Notes: generated by a model not told the origin, from the letters alone. A DNA stretch of 64,000 nt from JACPRL01 sp035573715 (GCA_035573715.1 DATLZZ010000010.1:186001-250000), one strand, 5' to 3'; shown: positions 1 through 8,608, counted from the first letter of the stretch. Numbers and translations are program-made.

Positions 1-1958
1 AAGAGCCGCCCGAGGTTCTTCCACAGCGTGCGCACGCCGATTTTGTCCACGTTGGAGGTTTTGGTCTTCAGTTTCACTTTGTCGCTGGGAACGTCGTGCT
101 CGACGTCGGTGGGCACGGCGGGCGTCCCGCCGGCGTTCGAGTATTCCTTCCAGTATTTCGGCCGCGTCGCGCCCTCCTGGCCGGCAAGGCCGCTGCGGAA
201 GAAGCTGCCGTTCTGAAGCAGGTTGCGCATCTGGGGGGCGTTGGCGGCGATGCCGGGGCCGGGCTGGGGCGCGTGGACGAGCTGCTGCTGCGGGCCGGCG
301 GTGTCGACGTAGACCGCGGCGTCGTACTCACGCGCGAAGAGTTGGCGCGAGCCGTCAGGCTCGTCGGTGATTTCGAGAATCTCCCACTCGCGGGTGCGGG
401 AGTAATCGAGGTCGTCCGGCGCGGTCAGAACGTCGCCGGGCAGCAGGTCGAGCGCGCCGATGGTGTCGGGCAAGAGCCGGCAGCGAAGCTGGCGAGGAAA
501 GCCGAGCGTGCGCAGGCGGAGATGCTCGGCCAGCCGCTCGGCGCGCTCGCCGGTGGAGTTGCCGAGATCGGCCTCGACTTTCAGCGTGCGTCCGACGGCG
601 TCCTGGTGGTCTTCATCGGCGGCTTGCTTGAGCTGCGGCTGAAAATCCAGCGAAGGGTTGGAATACTTGCGAGCACTGGCCTGGTCGGCGCTGAAGGCGG
701 TCTTCAGCTTGAGCGAAGTGTCGCTGGCGACCTCGTCGATGAGCCGCGACTCGCCCGCTTGCGGGCCATCGACCAGCGCGATGGACTGCCCGGGCAGGAA
801 AAACTTTGTGAACTGCGTGCCGCTGCCGGTGACGGTGACGCCGGCGCTGGTGACGGTGCCGGCGCCGCGGCCGGAATCGAGGGCGCGGTAGCGGAACACA
901 AAACGGTTGGGCGAGTTGCGCAGCGAGCGGCGGGCAAGTTGGAGCGAATCGGCGGCGAGGTGGTCCCGCGCGGCGGTGAGCTGGGCCGCGCGCGCCGCGT
1001 CGGCAAACGCCGCCAGCTTCCCGTTGCGCTCCAACAGATAGCCGCGGCCGAGCAGCAGCAGCCACTCCAGCGCCCGCAGCAGATCAGTCGAATCCACGAA
1101 CGCCGGGTGGGCCTCGAAGCGTTTCACCTCCTCGCCGTTGATGCTCAGCGGGGCGTCACAGAAGTCGGCCCAGCCTTTCCACGCCGCGAAGTCAACGCGG
1201 TCTTTCACCGCTTGCGGCAGCGCTTCGCCGGCCTTGCCGTGCGGGAAGAGAAAGCGCCGCAAGAGAATATCGAGCGCGACCCAGGCGGGATTGGAAGAAT
1301 AGCCGTAGGCAGTCTGCGCGCCGCTGGGGTCGAACTGGCGCACGCGCAGCGTGCGATAGATGCCCAGCACGCGAAAGTCAGGGCCGGGCTGCGTCGGGTC
1401 GCGGCGCAGCCGCAGCGCCACGTAGGCGGTGCGCGAAAACGTCAGCGGCGGCGCGAAGTCGGCGGGGAAGAACGAGCAGAGTTTCTGGTTGCGACTGGCG
1501 GGATCGGTTTCCGCGCCCGGCTCGCCGTCAAGGCCGGGATGAAAATGAAAGACGCTCGCATCGGCGAGATCAATTTCGCTCCCGTTCACCCAGACGCGCT
1601 CGGGCCCGTCCCACTCGCCTTCGCCCAGCGCGATGAACAGGCTGACGGTGTCGTCGTGGTTTTCCTGCTGGAAAACCAGATTGCCGCCGACAATGTGGCG
1701 GCCGTAGGCGAGTGGAATGGGGCGGTCGAGAGTGGAGGTGAGCAGCTCCAGCTTTTCCGTCTGGCGCGCCGGCGGCAATTCGCGCTCGGGGCCAAAGGGT
1801 CCGCCGCCAATGGGCCCGCGAGTGTCATCATCCAGCAGCGGCGAGAACAGAATGCGGCCGCCGGCGCCGCGCAGGTTCCAACTCAGGCTGCGGAGAAACT
1901 GCTGGATGAGCCACTGCCACACGTTCTGGCCGGTGGGGAAGGTGGGGGGAGTGCCCAT
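1..1958 (-). CDS. Phage tail tip / central fibre protein (partial, C-terminus off window)
   Basis: The frame is open from an ATG at 1958 to the window edge (652 codons, no stop), so the C-terminus is missing. The N-terminal part carries RPIPLAYGR at residues 79-87 followed by a GGNLV stretch, and NPAWVALDILL at about 223-233. Both are phrases seen in siphophage/GTA tail proteins of the central-fibre or 'megatron' class, which dock on the hub and contact the host. A following region rich in aromatic and acidic residues fits the same family. It is the last visible gene of the minus-strand tail operon, starts 11 bp after the hub gene stop, and its place after tape measure, distal tail and hub matches the standard order. 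A Thr/Ser/Gly-rich stretch around 350-390 resembles the repeats in the hub. A long plus-strand ORF over this region is a shadow. Confidence 0.8.
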   Translation of the reverse strand, partial: MGTPPTFPTGQNVWQWLIQQFLRSLSWNLRGAGGRILFSPLLDDDTRGPIGGGPFGPERELPPARQTEKLELLTSTLDRPIPLAYGRHIVGGNLVFQQENHDDTVSLFIALGEGEWDGPERVWVNGSEIDLADASVFHFHPGLDGEPGAETDPASRNQKLCSFFPADFAPPLTFSRTAYVALRLRRDPTQPGPDFRVLGIYRTLRVRQFDPSGAQTAYGYSSNPAWVALDILLRRFLFPHGKAGEALPQAVKDRVDFAAWKGWADFCDAPLSINGEEVKRFEAHPAFVDSTDLLRALEWLLLLGRGYLLERNGKLAAFADAARAAQLTAARDHLAADSLQLARRSLRNSPNRFVFRYRALDSGRGAGTVTSAGVTVTGSGTQFTKFFLPGQSIALVDGPQAGESRLIDEVASDTSLKLKTAFSADQASARKYSNPSLDFQPQLKQAADEDHQDAVGRTLKVEADLGNSTGERAERLAEHLRLRTLGFPRQLRCRLLPDTIGALDLLPGDVLTAPDDLDYSRTREWEILEITDEPDGSRQLFAREYDAAVYVDTAGPQQQLVHAPQPGPGIAANAPQMRNLLQNGSFFRSGLAGQEGATRPKYWKEYSNAGGTPAVPTDVEHDVPSDKVKLKTKTSNVDKIGVRTLWKNLGRL

Positions 1959-1969
1959 GCCAGCTTGTC

Positions 1970-3139
1970 CTAGAGCGGGAGTCCCGGCGACTCGCCGGGC
2001 ACATCGCCGGGGTCGAGCCCAGGCGGCAGCGTGCCGGGGCCGCCTTCGGCCAGCGAATCGGCCACCAGCGGCACCAGGGTGGGGAAACCGTTGAAGGCTT
2101 CGGTGCGGGCGCGCTCTTCGCAGGAGGGTGCGTAGTCTTTCGGGCAGGTGCGATAGAAAACGCCGAACTGGCTGGTGGTGTCGGGCGCGGGATTGAAGTC
2201 GGGCTCGGTGGCGTCAATCGTGAGCGTGGTGGCGGTGTTGGCCCCGATGCGGCGCTGCTGGAGGGCGCCGGCGCCAGCGAGGATGCGCAGCCAGTCGCCG
2301 CGGTGCTCGTTGGGCGTCATCGCCAGCGAGGAGTCGGTGAGCTCGCGCGCAGTCGCAGCGCTGGCCTGCCCCGTGAAAACGGCGCTCGCGGCGCGGAAGA
2401 GCAGCTTCGGCGCCCCGGCGGTGAAGGAGTAGACGGCGAACTTGCTGGTCGCGTCCGGCAGCGTCGCCCAGGGATGGTGAAGAACAAGCGTGGTGGCGGT
2501 GTTGGCGCGGATGCAGCGCTTCTGGCCGCGCCCCGTGCCCGCGGTGAGAACGGCGACGCGGCCCTTGTGCGTGTCCACCGTCATGTTCAATGTGCTGAGG
2601 CCGATGGTGACGGCGGAGAAAATGTCGGCCGACTGTTCGCTGAGGTGCTCGGTGAGCGTGGCGGCGGCCGGATCGTACCCGCAGGGGGGCTTGGCGAAGC
2701 GCCAGGTGCAGAGCTGCGCGTAGGCGCGCGCGTGCAGCTCAATCTGGCCGGGATCGAGCTCGCTCACCAGCCGGAAGCTGACGCCGGTGTCGGTTTCCTG
2801 TTGTTCGGTCAGGCGGCCGCGCAGGATAAGCACGGCCTCGTCAATGCCCAGCAGCAGTTGTTTCAACTCGCAAAGCGCGCCTTCGAAGGCTTCGGCTTCC
2901 AGCAGCGCGCTGACCGCGAGGTCGGCGTTGAGCAGCTCGATTTCGCCGGAGTCCGCCTGCAAGCGGCGACTCAGCCGCGGCCCTTGCGTGAGGCGCAAAT
3001 ACGGTTGATACAGGTTGCCGCTGAAGAGAACGTTGTCTTCGGCGAAGTAATACGTCGCGCCCGCGCCGGTCGTGATCTGTGCCAGCCACACAATCGGCCC
3101 GGTGTAGGTCTTGGCGGCGGCGCTCAAATTCCTCGGCAT
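1970..3139 (-). CDS. Phage tail hub protein (DUF2163/BR0599 type, probable Fe-S binding)
   Basis: A 389-residue protein. The ATG at 3139 overlaps the upstream stop as ATGA; the open frame continues further upstream only as a shadow of that gene. The N-terminus (TYTGPIVWLAQIT, then LFSGNLYQPYLRL) and the C-terminal segment (TCPKDYAPSC ... FNGFPT) are typical of the phage BR0599/GTA gp13 family, whose members, like lambda gpL, use four cysteines to hold an iron-sulfur cluster. Two Cys pairs fit: C144/C153 and C332/C340. About 180 residues separate the pairs and hold two copies of a beta-type repeat (AGTGRGQKR..ANTATTL..TSKFAVY at ~199-237 and AGAGALQQR..ANTATTL..TSQFGVF at ~288-328). It sits between the distal tail and tip genes. 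The family call is strong; metal binding is inferred. Confidence 0.78.
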   Translation of the reverse strand: MPRNLSAAAKTYTGPIVWLAQITTGAGATYYFAEDNVLFSGNLYQPYLRLTQGPRLSRRLQADSGEIELLNADLAVSALLEAEAFEGALCELKQLLLGIDEAVLILRGRLTEQQETDTGVSFRLVSELDPGQIELHARAYAQLCTWRFAKPPCGYDPAAATLTEHLSEQSADIFSAVTIGLSTLNMTVDTHKGRVAVLTAGTGRGQKRCIRANTATTLVLHHPWATLPDATSKFAVYSFTAGAPKLLFRAASAVFTGQASAATARELTDSSLAMTPNEHRGDWLRILAGAGALQQRRIGANTATTLTIDATEPDFNPAPDTTSQFGVFYRTCPKDYAPSCEERARTEAFNGFPTLVPLVADSLAEGGPGTLPPGLDPGDVPGESPGLPL

Positions 3140-3936
3140 CAGATCAGAATCTCCAGGGCATCGGCGAGGATGGTTCCTTCCGAGCTCGAGTTGTTGGGAT
3201 TCGCCGTGTGGGTGGCGCGCAGCTTCACGGTGTGGAGTCCCAGCGGGACATCGAGCTTGGTGAAGACGGGTTGCGCGGCTTGCGCGGCGGCGGCGTAGAG
3301 GTCGGCGGTGCCCACCGAGACGCCGTCCAGAAGGATTTCCATAATGCCGAGGTTCGGCGCGCGGCGCGCCCAGACGCGGAAGCCGTAGCCGGCGTAGACC
3401 CACTGAAACGCGTCGGTGGTGTTGAGGTTGGTGTTCGTCCGCTCGGCGCCGCCGTGCGCCGCCGCCTGCGTGGCCTGCGTCCACGTGCCAGCGAGCACCG
3501 CGCCAGCGCTCTCTTCGAGAAAAACAGATTCGTGCCCGGCCTCGGGGTCGGGGTAGGAATTGAGCGGCCGGCCGACGGCTTCCACCAGCCGGAGATGAAT
3601 GTCGTGTGCTTCGTGGCCCGCGAGGTCGTGTTCCGGCGGTCCGGCGAAGGTAACCGCGAAGCAGCGGCTGCGGAGCGCGGTCTGCTCGGAGTCGAGCGAG
3701 TGCGCCTTGTGTTCGAAGATGAAGAAGTCGCGCTCGAAGCGGCGCCACCAGGCGCGCAGTTGAGTGAGTTCGCTCGTCCGGCGGGCGCGGAAGTCGAGCT
3801 CGAACAGGCGCTGCGGCGCCCGCTTCAGGCGCTCGAAGCTGCGCCCGCTCTCGGCCACGGCGCGCGCCACGCCGTCGCTCCAGCGCGTCACCACGCTGTA
3901 GTCCGGCTCCAGCGGAAATACGTCGTTCTCAGGCAT
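3139..3936 (-). CDS. Probable phage distal tail protein with C-terminal carbohydrate-binding-like module
   Basis: 265 residues, ATG at 3936, four bases after the tape-measure stop; its own stop overlaps the hub ATG. The first ~75 residues (WSDGVARAVAESGRSFERLKRAPQ, then ELTQLRAWWRRFERDFFIFEHK) resemble the N-terminal ring-forming part of distal tail proteins that cap the tail tube. The C-terminal ~130 residues (AGAVLAGTWTQATQAAAHGG ... GFRVWARRAPNLGIMEILLDG ... LGLHTVKLRATHTANPNNSSSEG ... LEILI) read like a jelly-roll sugar-binding module, common on host-contacting tail proteins. The position between tape measure and hub supports the assignment. The exact family is not certain. Confidence 0.62.
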   Translation of the reverse strand: MPENDVFPLEPDYSVVTRWSDGVARAVAESGRSFERLKRAPQRLFELDFRARRTSELTQLRAWWRRFERDFFIFEHKAHSLDSEQTALRSRCFAVTFAGPPEHDLAGHEAHDIHLRLVEAVGRPLNSYPDPEAGHESVFLEESAGAVLAGTWTQATQAAAHGGAERTNTNLNTTDAFQWVYAGYGFRVWARRAPNLGIMEILLDGVSVGTADLYAAAAQAAQPVFTKLDVPLGLHTVKLRATHTANPNNSSSEGTILADALEILI

Positions 3937-3939
3937 TGG

Positions 3940-5259
3940 TCACAATCTCTTGCCGCGATCGCGCAGCGCGCGCTCGAGCTCGCGCAGCGTCAGCGCCGCC
4001 AGCGCCCGCTCGTCCATTCCCGGCGCCGGGACCACCAGCACGTTGATGTTGACCGGGCGCGAGTCGCCGGTGGGGAGTCGCCCGCCGACAAAACCGCCGC
4101 CTTGGAAGTGCGGCGCGCGATTCAGGTGATGAATTGCAACCGGGCCCAGCGACTGGACGGCGCGCGCGTTCAGTACCGCTTCGCCGCGATGCAGGAAGGC
4201 CAGAACTTTTCCGCTGCCGGCGTGGATGGACTGCAGGCGCGCCAGCGTCTGGTCCACCAGGCCGCCCTGCGCGAACTCGGGAATCGGCAGAGCCTCGAGC
4301 AGGCTCTGGTTGGCCTGGCGCAGTTTCTGAATGCGCTGCAGCTCCGCGCGCAGTTGGCGGTAGAACGGCTCCTGCGAGCGGATGCTGCGCCGACCGACGG
4401 AGCCGCCGATTTCCCGCCACGCCTGCACCATGCCCGCCCAGATGGAGTCGAGGGCGGCCAGCGCCGATTGAAAGTCAACTTGAAACCGCTTGAAGTTGTC
4501 GAGCACCTTGCGCATCTCGGCGAAGCCGGCGACGGCGATGTCGGCTGCGCGGCGCTTCAGGGCTCCGCGGCTGAACAGCCCGCCGAGGAAACCCAGCACC
4601 CCGCCGATGAGCGCGCCGATGGGGCCGCCGAAGGCGAAGCCCGCCGCCGCGCCCCCCAGTCCTGAAATCACCGGCGAGCCGCGCTGAATCCCGAGCAGCG
4701 CCGCCAGCAGGCCGCCGCTGGCCAGCAGGTCGCCGGGAATCGGGCCGAGCCCGCGCAGGTCGATGCCGAGGCGTTCGAACAGCCCGATGTTCGTCGCCGA
4801 GCCCCCGCCGCCACCGAAAATCGGCGGCGTTCCTCCGAGGGAGGGAACCAACGAGCCCAGCCAGCTCCCGCCGGAAAAACGTCCAAAAGTCGAGAGCCAG
4901 CTCGCGGCCATCTGCGCCAGCGCGCGGAGGAAGTATTGCAGCAGGTCGGCCAGCAACCGCTTGAACGCGTCGCGGAAGCTGCGCACGCCGCCGAGGATGC
5001 GCTGGAAGAAGTTCTGGAAGATGGGCTCCAGCGAGGAGAAAAGCTGGCGGTGACTCTGGAGAAACTCGTTCGTGGTGGAGGCAACGAGTTGGCGCGACTG
5101 TTGCAAGTGCTCCAGGGCGGACTCGAATGCCGCGTCCAAGTGCTGCACGGACTCGGCGCCCACCTCGCCGAGTTGCTCGAGCTCCCGCCGGAGCGAGGTG
5201 AGCTGCTCGGCGCCTTCGGTTTCCACTTCCACGCGAAGCTCGACGCGCGCGTCGGCCAT
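3940..5259 (-). CDS. Tail tape measure protein (short)
   Basis: 439 residues from the ATG at 5259, which overlaps the upstream stop (ATGA). Residues ~5-90 form a predicted coiled coil (VELRVEVETEGAEQLTSLRREL ...). A hydrophobic/amphipathic segment follows (FQNFFQRILGGVRSFRDAFKRLLADLLQYFL), then a long glycine-rich hydrophobic stretch with glycine-zipper character (GGAAAGFAFGGPIGALIGGVLGFLGGLF) and the FAQGGLVD...FLHRGEAVLNARAVQSLG signature common at the C-terminal end of tape measures. Tape measures set siphophage tail length at roughly 0.15 nm per residue, so a tail of about 65 nm is implied. It lies between the chaperone-like genes and the distal tail gene, the canonical place. Confidence 0.85.
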   Translation of the reverse strand: MADARVELRVEVETEGAEQLTSLRRELEQLGEVGAESVQHLDAAFESALEHLQQSRQLVASTTNEFLQSHRQLFSSLEPIFQNFFQRILGGVRSFRDAFKRLLADLLQYFLRALAQMAASWLSTFGRFSGGSWLGSLVPSLGGTPPIFGGGGGSATNIGLFERLGIDLRGLGPIPGDLLASGGLLAALLGIQRGSPVISGLGGAAAGFAFGGPIGALIGGVLGFLGGLFSRGALKRRAADIAVAGFAEMRKVLDNFKRFQVDFQSALAALDSIWAGMVQAWREIGGSVGRRSIRSQEPFYRQLRAELQRIQKLRQANQSLLEALPIPEFAQGGLVDQTLARLQSIHAGSGKVLAFLHRGEAVLNARAVQSLGPVAIHHLNRAPHFQGGGFVGGRLPTGDSRPVNINVLVVPAPGMDERALAALTLRELERALRDRGKRL

Positions 5260-5675
5260 CAGAGTTCCTCGTCGCAGCGCCGGCAGCGCGGGCTCGCCGC
5301 CAGGCGCGGATTCGCCGTGTCGCAGCGCGGGCAGAGGCGGTGCCGCCGCAGAAACCGCGCCCGCGCCCGCGCCACCGCTTGCAAGCCCGCGAGTTCGGCC
5401 GCCGTCAAATCGGCTGGCCGGCACTCCAGCGTGTTGACGACTTCTTCCAGCCAGAGCAGGTGCGACAGCCAGAGTTGGAAGCGAAGCGGAATCGCGAGCC
5501 TGGCGGGCGCTTCAGCCTTCACACGCTCGGGATTGATCGCCGTCGCCGTGAGCCGCGCCTGCTGCCGCGGCTCGCGCGCTGCTTCTTCGGAAGCCAGGCA
5601 AAACAACTGGTAAGCAGCGTATTCAAGCCCGGGCAGGTCGTTGAACATGGGCAACGCGCGCGATGTTGCGTTCAT
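5259..5675 (-). CDS. Small phage protein with C-terminal zinc ribbon, upstream of tape measure
   Basis: 138 residues. The ATG at 5675 overlaps the stop of the preceding gene (ATGA), and the TGA overlaps the tape-measure ATG, so translation is probably coupled. The body is helical (LPGLEYAAYQLFCLASEEAAREPRQQ ... LRFQLWLSHLLWLEEVVNTLE). The C-terminus has a CPRC-X12-CRRC pair, i.e. a likely zinc ribbon. Its position immediately before the tape measure is that of tail assembly chaperones or GTA gp10-type proteins, but the sequence is not recognised; the function is inferred from position only. Confidence 0.65.
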   Translation of the reverse strand: MNATSRALPMFNDLPGLEYAAYQLFCLASEEAAREPRQQARLTATAINPERVKAEAPARLAIPLRFQLWLSHLLWLEEVVNTLECRPADLTAAELAGLQAVARARARFLRRHRLCPRCDTANPRLAASPRCRRCDEEL

Positions 5676-6478
5676 GGCCGTTCCTCCGCCGGCGGCGGGG
5701 CGGCCGCGGGCGTTTCCGCGGTCAGGCCGCCGAAGAGCGCTTGCACCGCGATGCGCTTGTGCCAGGCATCCATGAAATCCCGCAGCGAATTCACCCCGAG
5801 CGAAGTCGAGGGTTTCCCGTCCACGCTGTAGCCTTCCGCGCGCAGGATGAGCGAGTCGTAGAGCCGCACCAGCGCCGGCAGGCGCGCCGGAATCAGCGTC
5901 CGCGTCGCCCCATCCCGCCCGCCGCGCACGGTCAGGGTTTCGGCCAGCAGACGCCGATAGGCGCGCTCGGCTTCGACCGTCGGCGTCTGAAACACGTGCA
6001 CGAGGCGCGGGTAGGCCACGCCGCCAACCACCGCTTCGAGCGCCACCGGCACTTCGTTGACGGCCAGCGGATAAAAACCGTCCGGGGACGCGCTCGCCCG
6101 CGTCGCCGGCGCCACCAGGGTGAGCGCGCCCACCGCGGCCTCTTTGTGCGCCAGCGGAATCAGCGCGCGCCAGTCCCGACCGCTCACCTCGCCGTAGCCG
6201 TCCACGCGGGCGATGAGCCGCTCCCAGAGGGCCGCCGCCGCATCGGTCGAGCGCACGCGCAGCCGGTAGCACGGCTCGCCGGCGTCGTCGTTCAGCTCTT
6301 CCACCGTCGGCTCCAGCGCCGCTTCGTAGGCAAACCAGTCGGCCGCCGCCGGCGGGCGCAGCACATGCCGCAGGCGATACACGTGCCCCGCCTGCGTAAC
6401 CTTCAGCGGGATCACTCTCTCCGGCGGCGCCAGCTCCAGCGTCTTCTCCATCGCAGTTGCAGTTTTGTCTGTGTTCAT
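5672..6478 (-). CDS. Phage tail-region protein, possible tail assembly chaperone
   Basis: 268 residues, ATG at 6478, located between the tail tube gene and the zinc-ribbon protein, so it occupies the tail-assembly-chaperone slot. The N-terminal half is beta-rich (VIPLKVTQAGHVYRLRHVLRPPAAADWFAYEAALEP). I see no signal peptide or membrane segment. Residues ~223-232 (KPSTSLGVNS) are encoded by a copy of a short repeat (5791-5817) that also occurs between genes and in other genes of the window, so this peptide looks like a tolerated in-frame insertion. The family is not recognised. Confidence 0.6.
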   Translation of the reverse strand: MNTDKTATAMEKTLELAPPERVIPLKVTQAGHVYRLRHVLRPPAAADWFAYEAALEPTVEELNDDAGEPCYRLRVRSTDAAAALWERLIARVDGYGEVSGRDWRALIPLAHKEAAVGALTLVAPATRASASPDGFYPLAVNEVPVALEAVVGGVAYPRLVHVFQTPTVEAERAYRRLLAETLTVRGGRDGATRTLIPARLPALVRLYDSLILRAEGYSVDGKPSTSLGVNSLRDFMDAWHKRIAVQALFGGLTAETPAAAPPPAEERP

Positions 6479-6496
6479 CCGTGGTTCCCCGCGCTT

Positions 6497-7534
6497 CTAG
6501 GTCAGAAATGCCGGCTCGGTGTTGGTGACCGTGATCTCGATGGGCTCGCTGCTGCCTTGCTTGAGCACGCCCTGCTCGCCAATTTCGACGCGAAAGACGA
6601 TGTGGTTGCCTTCCTGGGCGTCGTCGAGCGCGGTGATGCGCACGGCGGGCAGTTTGATGACGGCCTTGTGCTTCTCCGGCCCGGGGCCGATGACGTCGGC
6701 GTCGAGCACGAACTGCAGCTCGCGCACGGTGTCGTTGAGAAACAGCGAGACCACGTCGTCGCTCTGCTTGGCAAACACGGTGAACGACGCCGCGGCGCGG
6801 CGGGCGCCATACCAGATGCGTCCGCGGAACTTCCCCGAGCCCGGGTGGTAGCCGAGGTCAGCCTCCAGGTTCTGCGACACGCTCACCGACCAGTCGAGCA
6901 CGCGGTCCTTGAGCGAGACCGGCGCGCCCTGCGGGCCGAAGAGCACGTCGGTGTCCGCGCCCAGGAAGAACGACTGCGCCGTCAGCGCCGGCAGCGGCGA
7001 AAGCGCGCCGTCACTGGTCGCCCCCGAGCCCACCCAGTTGGCCGCCACCTGCACCGGCTCGCGCGCCCGCCCGCTGATCGAGAAGTCGTTGCAGGCCAGC
7101 GACACCAGGCGCCGCTTGAGGTCGGCGGTCAGCTCCTCGTAGACCGTCGTTGTCGGCGCGTGCTTGGTCACCAGCGGGTCGGCGAAAAGGCAGCGGTGCT
7201 GGTAGGCGGTCGGGTTGCCCACCGGGTTGGGCTGGGAGGTGATGACTTTGCCCAGGCCGAAGGCGGCGATCCAGGCCAGGGTAAGCGAGCTGGCGTCGAA
7301 GCTGGTCGAGCGCCGCAGGTCGCGGGCCAGCTCCTCCAGCTCGGTGGCGAATTCGTGGCCCTTGCCGATGCGGTCGAGGTCGCTGCGGAAGAGCTTGGCG
7401 ATCTTCCCCAGCTCGACCGCGTTGGCGACCACGCGCCGCGTCAGGTCCGCGTCGGCCAGCGGCGTCCCGTAGGCCGCTTCCTTGCGCGGCGAAAACGCCC
7501 AGGTTACGTCCAAGGCTCTCTGTGGCTCAAACAT
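6497..7534 (-). CDS. Major tail tube protein
   Basis: 345 residues. The ATG at 7534 has a good ribosome site (GGAGG about 6 bases upstream). The N-terminus MFEPQRALDVTWAFSPRKEAAYGTPL is typical of tube proteins of the phage tail tube family (RxxxxxxKExAYGT). The rest is beta-rich, with LDWSVSVSQNLEADLGYHPGSGKFRGRI followed by FTVFAKQSDDVVSLFLND and VIKLPAVRITALDD. Tube proteins polymerise into the hexameric tail tube around the tape measure. No sheath gene is visible in the operon, which points to a non-contractile (siphovirus or GTA-type) tail. Confidence 0.75.
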   Translation of the reverse strand: MFEPQRALDVTWAFSPRKEAAYGTPLADADLTRRVVANAVELGKIAKLFRSDLDRIGKGHEFATELEELARDLRRSTSFDASSLTLAWIAAFGLGKVITSQPNPVGNPTAYQHRCLFADPLVTKHAPTTTVYEELTADLKRRLVSLACNDFSISGRAREPVQVAANWVGSGATSDGALSPLPALTAQSFFLGADTDVLFGPQGAPVSLKDRVLDWSVSVSQNLEADLGYHPGSGKFRGRIWYGARRAAASFTVFAKQSDDVVSLFLNDTVRELQFVLDADVIGPGPEKHKAVIKLPAVRITALDDAQEGNHIVFRVEIGEQGVLKQGSSEPIEITVTNTEPAFLT

Positions 7535-7561
7535 CAGCTACCTCCATGGTTTCTTGTTTCG

Positions 7562-7584
7562 TGGGGCAGACATTCCTGTCTGCC
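7562..7584. repeat. Dispersed GGCAGACATTCCTGTCTGCC inverted repeat
   Basis: A short perfect palindrome in the gap between the tail tube gene and the gp37-like gene. Related palindromes occur at 13857-13879 (inside the protease gene) and 40907-40932 (after the methyltransferase). It is a REP-like family; no function is evident. Confidence 0.6.
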
Positions 7585-7675
7585 GGGCTCCTTTTCGTTA
7601 CTCCCTGCGCGTTTCATCTCTCCTCTCGTCCCGATTGCATGGGGACGGGAGGAGGGACCGGCTTTTCTCCGCTCG

Positions 7676-8143
7676 CTACGCATGGAAACTCCCCCGCAGC
7701 AGCACTTCGAGCGAGTACACCGAGTACTCCGGCGTCGCCGCCTCGAGCGACTCGCCCGCCAGCTCGACCACCGGCGCCGAGCCGTTCGAGAGCTCGAGCC
7801 GCGCGCCCGCCAGCGCCGTCTTCAAATCGTGCAGCAGCGTGTAGGCGCCGACCTCTGCGGGCGCCGGACCGCCGCGTTTCTCTTCGGCCTCGCCGCGCAG
7901 GTTGCGGGCCACGGCAAACAGCAGCAGGCGCGGGTTGTAGTCGTAGGTGCGCGCGGCCAGGTCGCGCGCGCGCAACTGCGAGCCGAGAAAGAAGCTCAGC
8001 ACCGCCGGGGGGACGACGATGAAGTCCCCCCGCGCGGAGTCGAACGTGCGCTCGCTCACCGGCTCAAGGGTGCGGAGATAGGAGAGCGTGGCGTGCGCGC
8101 GGAGCGCGTTCAGGAGCGCGGTTTCGAGGGCAGCGAGATTCAT
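7676..8143 (-). CDS. Mu gp37-like phage protein (DUF1834), tail terminator region
   Basis: 155 residues, ATG at 8143 overlapping the upstream stop (ATGA). It opens with MNLAALETALLNALRAH, and the middle has DLAARTYDYNPRLLLFAVARNL and GAYTLLHDLKTALAG, as in DUF1834 (Mu gp37) proteins that act at the head-tail joint or tail terminator. It sits directly after gpG- and gp36-like genes, the same order as in Mu-type phages. The C-terminus (YSVYSLEVLLRGSF) is beta-rich. Family call good; structural role taken from family and position. Confidence 0.75.
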   Translation of the reverse strand: MNLAALETALLNALRAHATLSYLRTLEPVSERTFDSARGDFIVVPPAVLSFFLGSQLRARDLAARTYDYNPRLLLFAVARNLRGEAEEKRGGPAPAEVGAYTLLHDLKTALAGARLELSNGSAPVVELAGESLEAATPEYSVYSLEVLLRGSFHA

Positions 8144-8574
8144 TGATGTGGCGTCCCGCGGCGCGTGTCCGCGAGGGTGGCTGCGACGCTTTGCTCCACC
8201 TCGGCAACGTCGCCGGGTGTGAGGGCGAGGAAGGGTCGCGCGGGGAGGCGACCCGGGACGCCGCGCTGATGCGCGGCGGCGTAGGGGACGCGGGTCGAGG
8301 CGAGGAGAGCGCCGCCTTCAATGCGCGGGCTGATCGAACGGCGCAGCCGGCCGGTGCGCTCCAGTATCCTGAGTCCTGGCGGCTTGCGGCGCAGGGTGGC
8401 CGGCGCCAGCGGCGGCCACCGCAGCGGCCGTCCCTCCGCATCGAAGTTTTTCTCGATGGCGCCCGCTACCACCGGGACGGCATTCGCCAGCAGCTCGCCG
8501 GGCGCCTCCAGCCGCCGCCGCAGCGCCGTCAGCAAGTCCATCGCCCCTCCCACTCGTACTTGCACTCGAATCAT
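8140..8574 (-). CDS. Phage virion morphogenesis protein (Mu gpG-like)
   Basis: 144 residues, ATG at 8574. IEKNFDAEGRPLRWPPLAPATLRRK, ILERTGRLRRSISPRI, ALLASTRVPYAAAHQRG and the C-terminal LPARPFLALTPGD form the pattern of the phage virion morphogenesis family (Mu gpG, P2 gpS), which completes the tail or connector. It overlaps the gp37-like gene by ATGA. The start follows 34 bp after the gp36-like gene. No odd feature. Confidence 0.85.
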   Translation of the reverse strand: MIRVQVRVGGAMDLLTALRRRLEAPGELLANAVPVVAGAIEKNFDAEGRPLRWPPLAPATLRRKPPGLRILERTGRLRRSISPRIEGGALLASTRVPYAAAHQRGVPGRLPARPFLALTPGDVAEVEQSVAATLADTRRGTPHQ

Positions 8575-8608
8575 GGTTCTCTTTGTGCCTTCGTGTTTTT
8601 GTGGCTGC

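Noticed and set aside
96..1973. 625-codon plus-strand open frame
   Set aside because: Shadow of the minus-strand tail tip gene: composition is Arg/Ala/Gly-rich without domain features, while the minus frame shows conserved tail motifs.
5663..8146. 827-codon plus-strand open frame
   Set aside because: Antisense shadow over four phage genes with family motifs; no RBS or recognisable domain.
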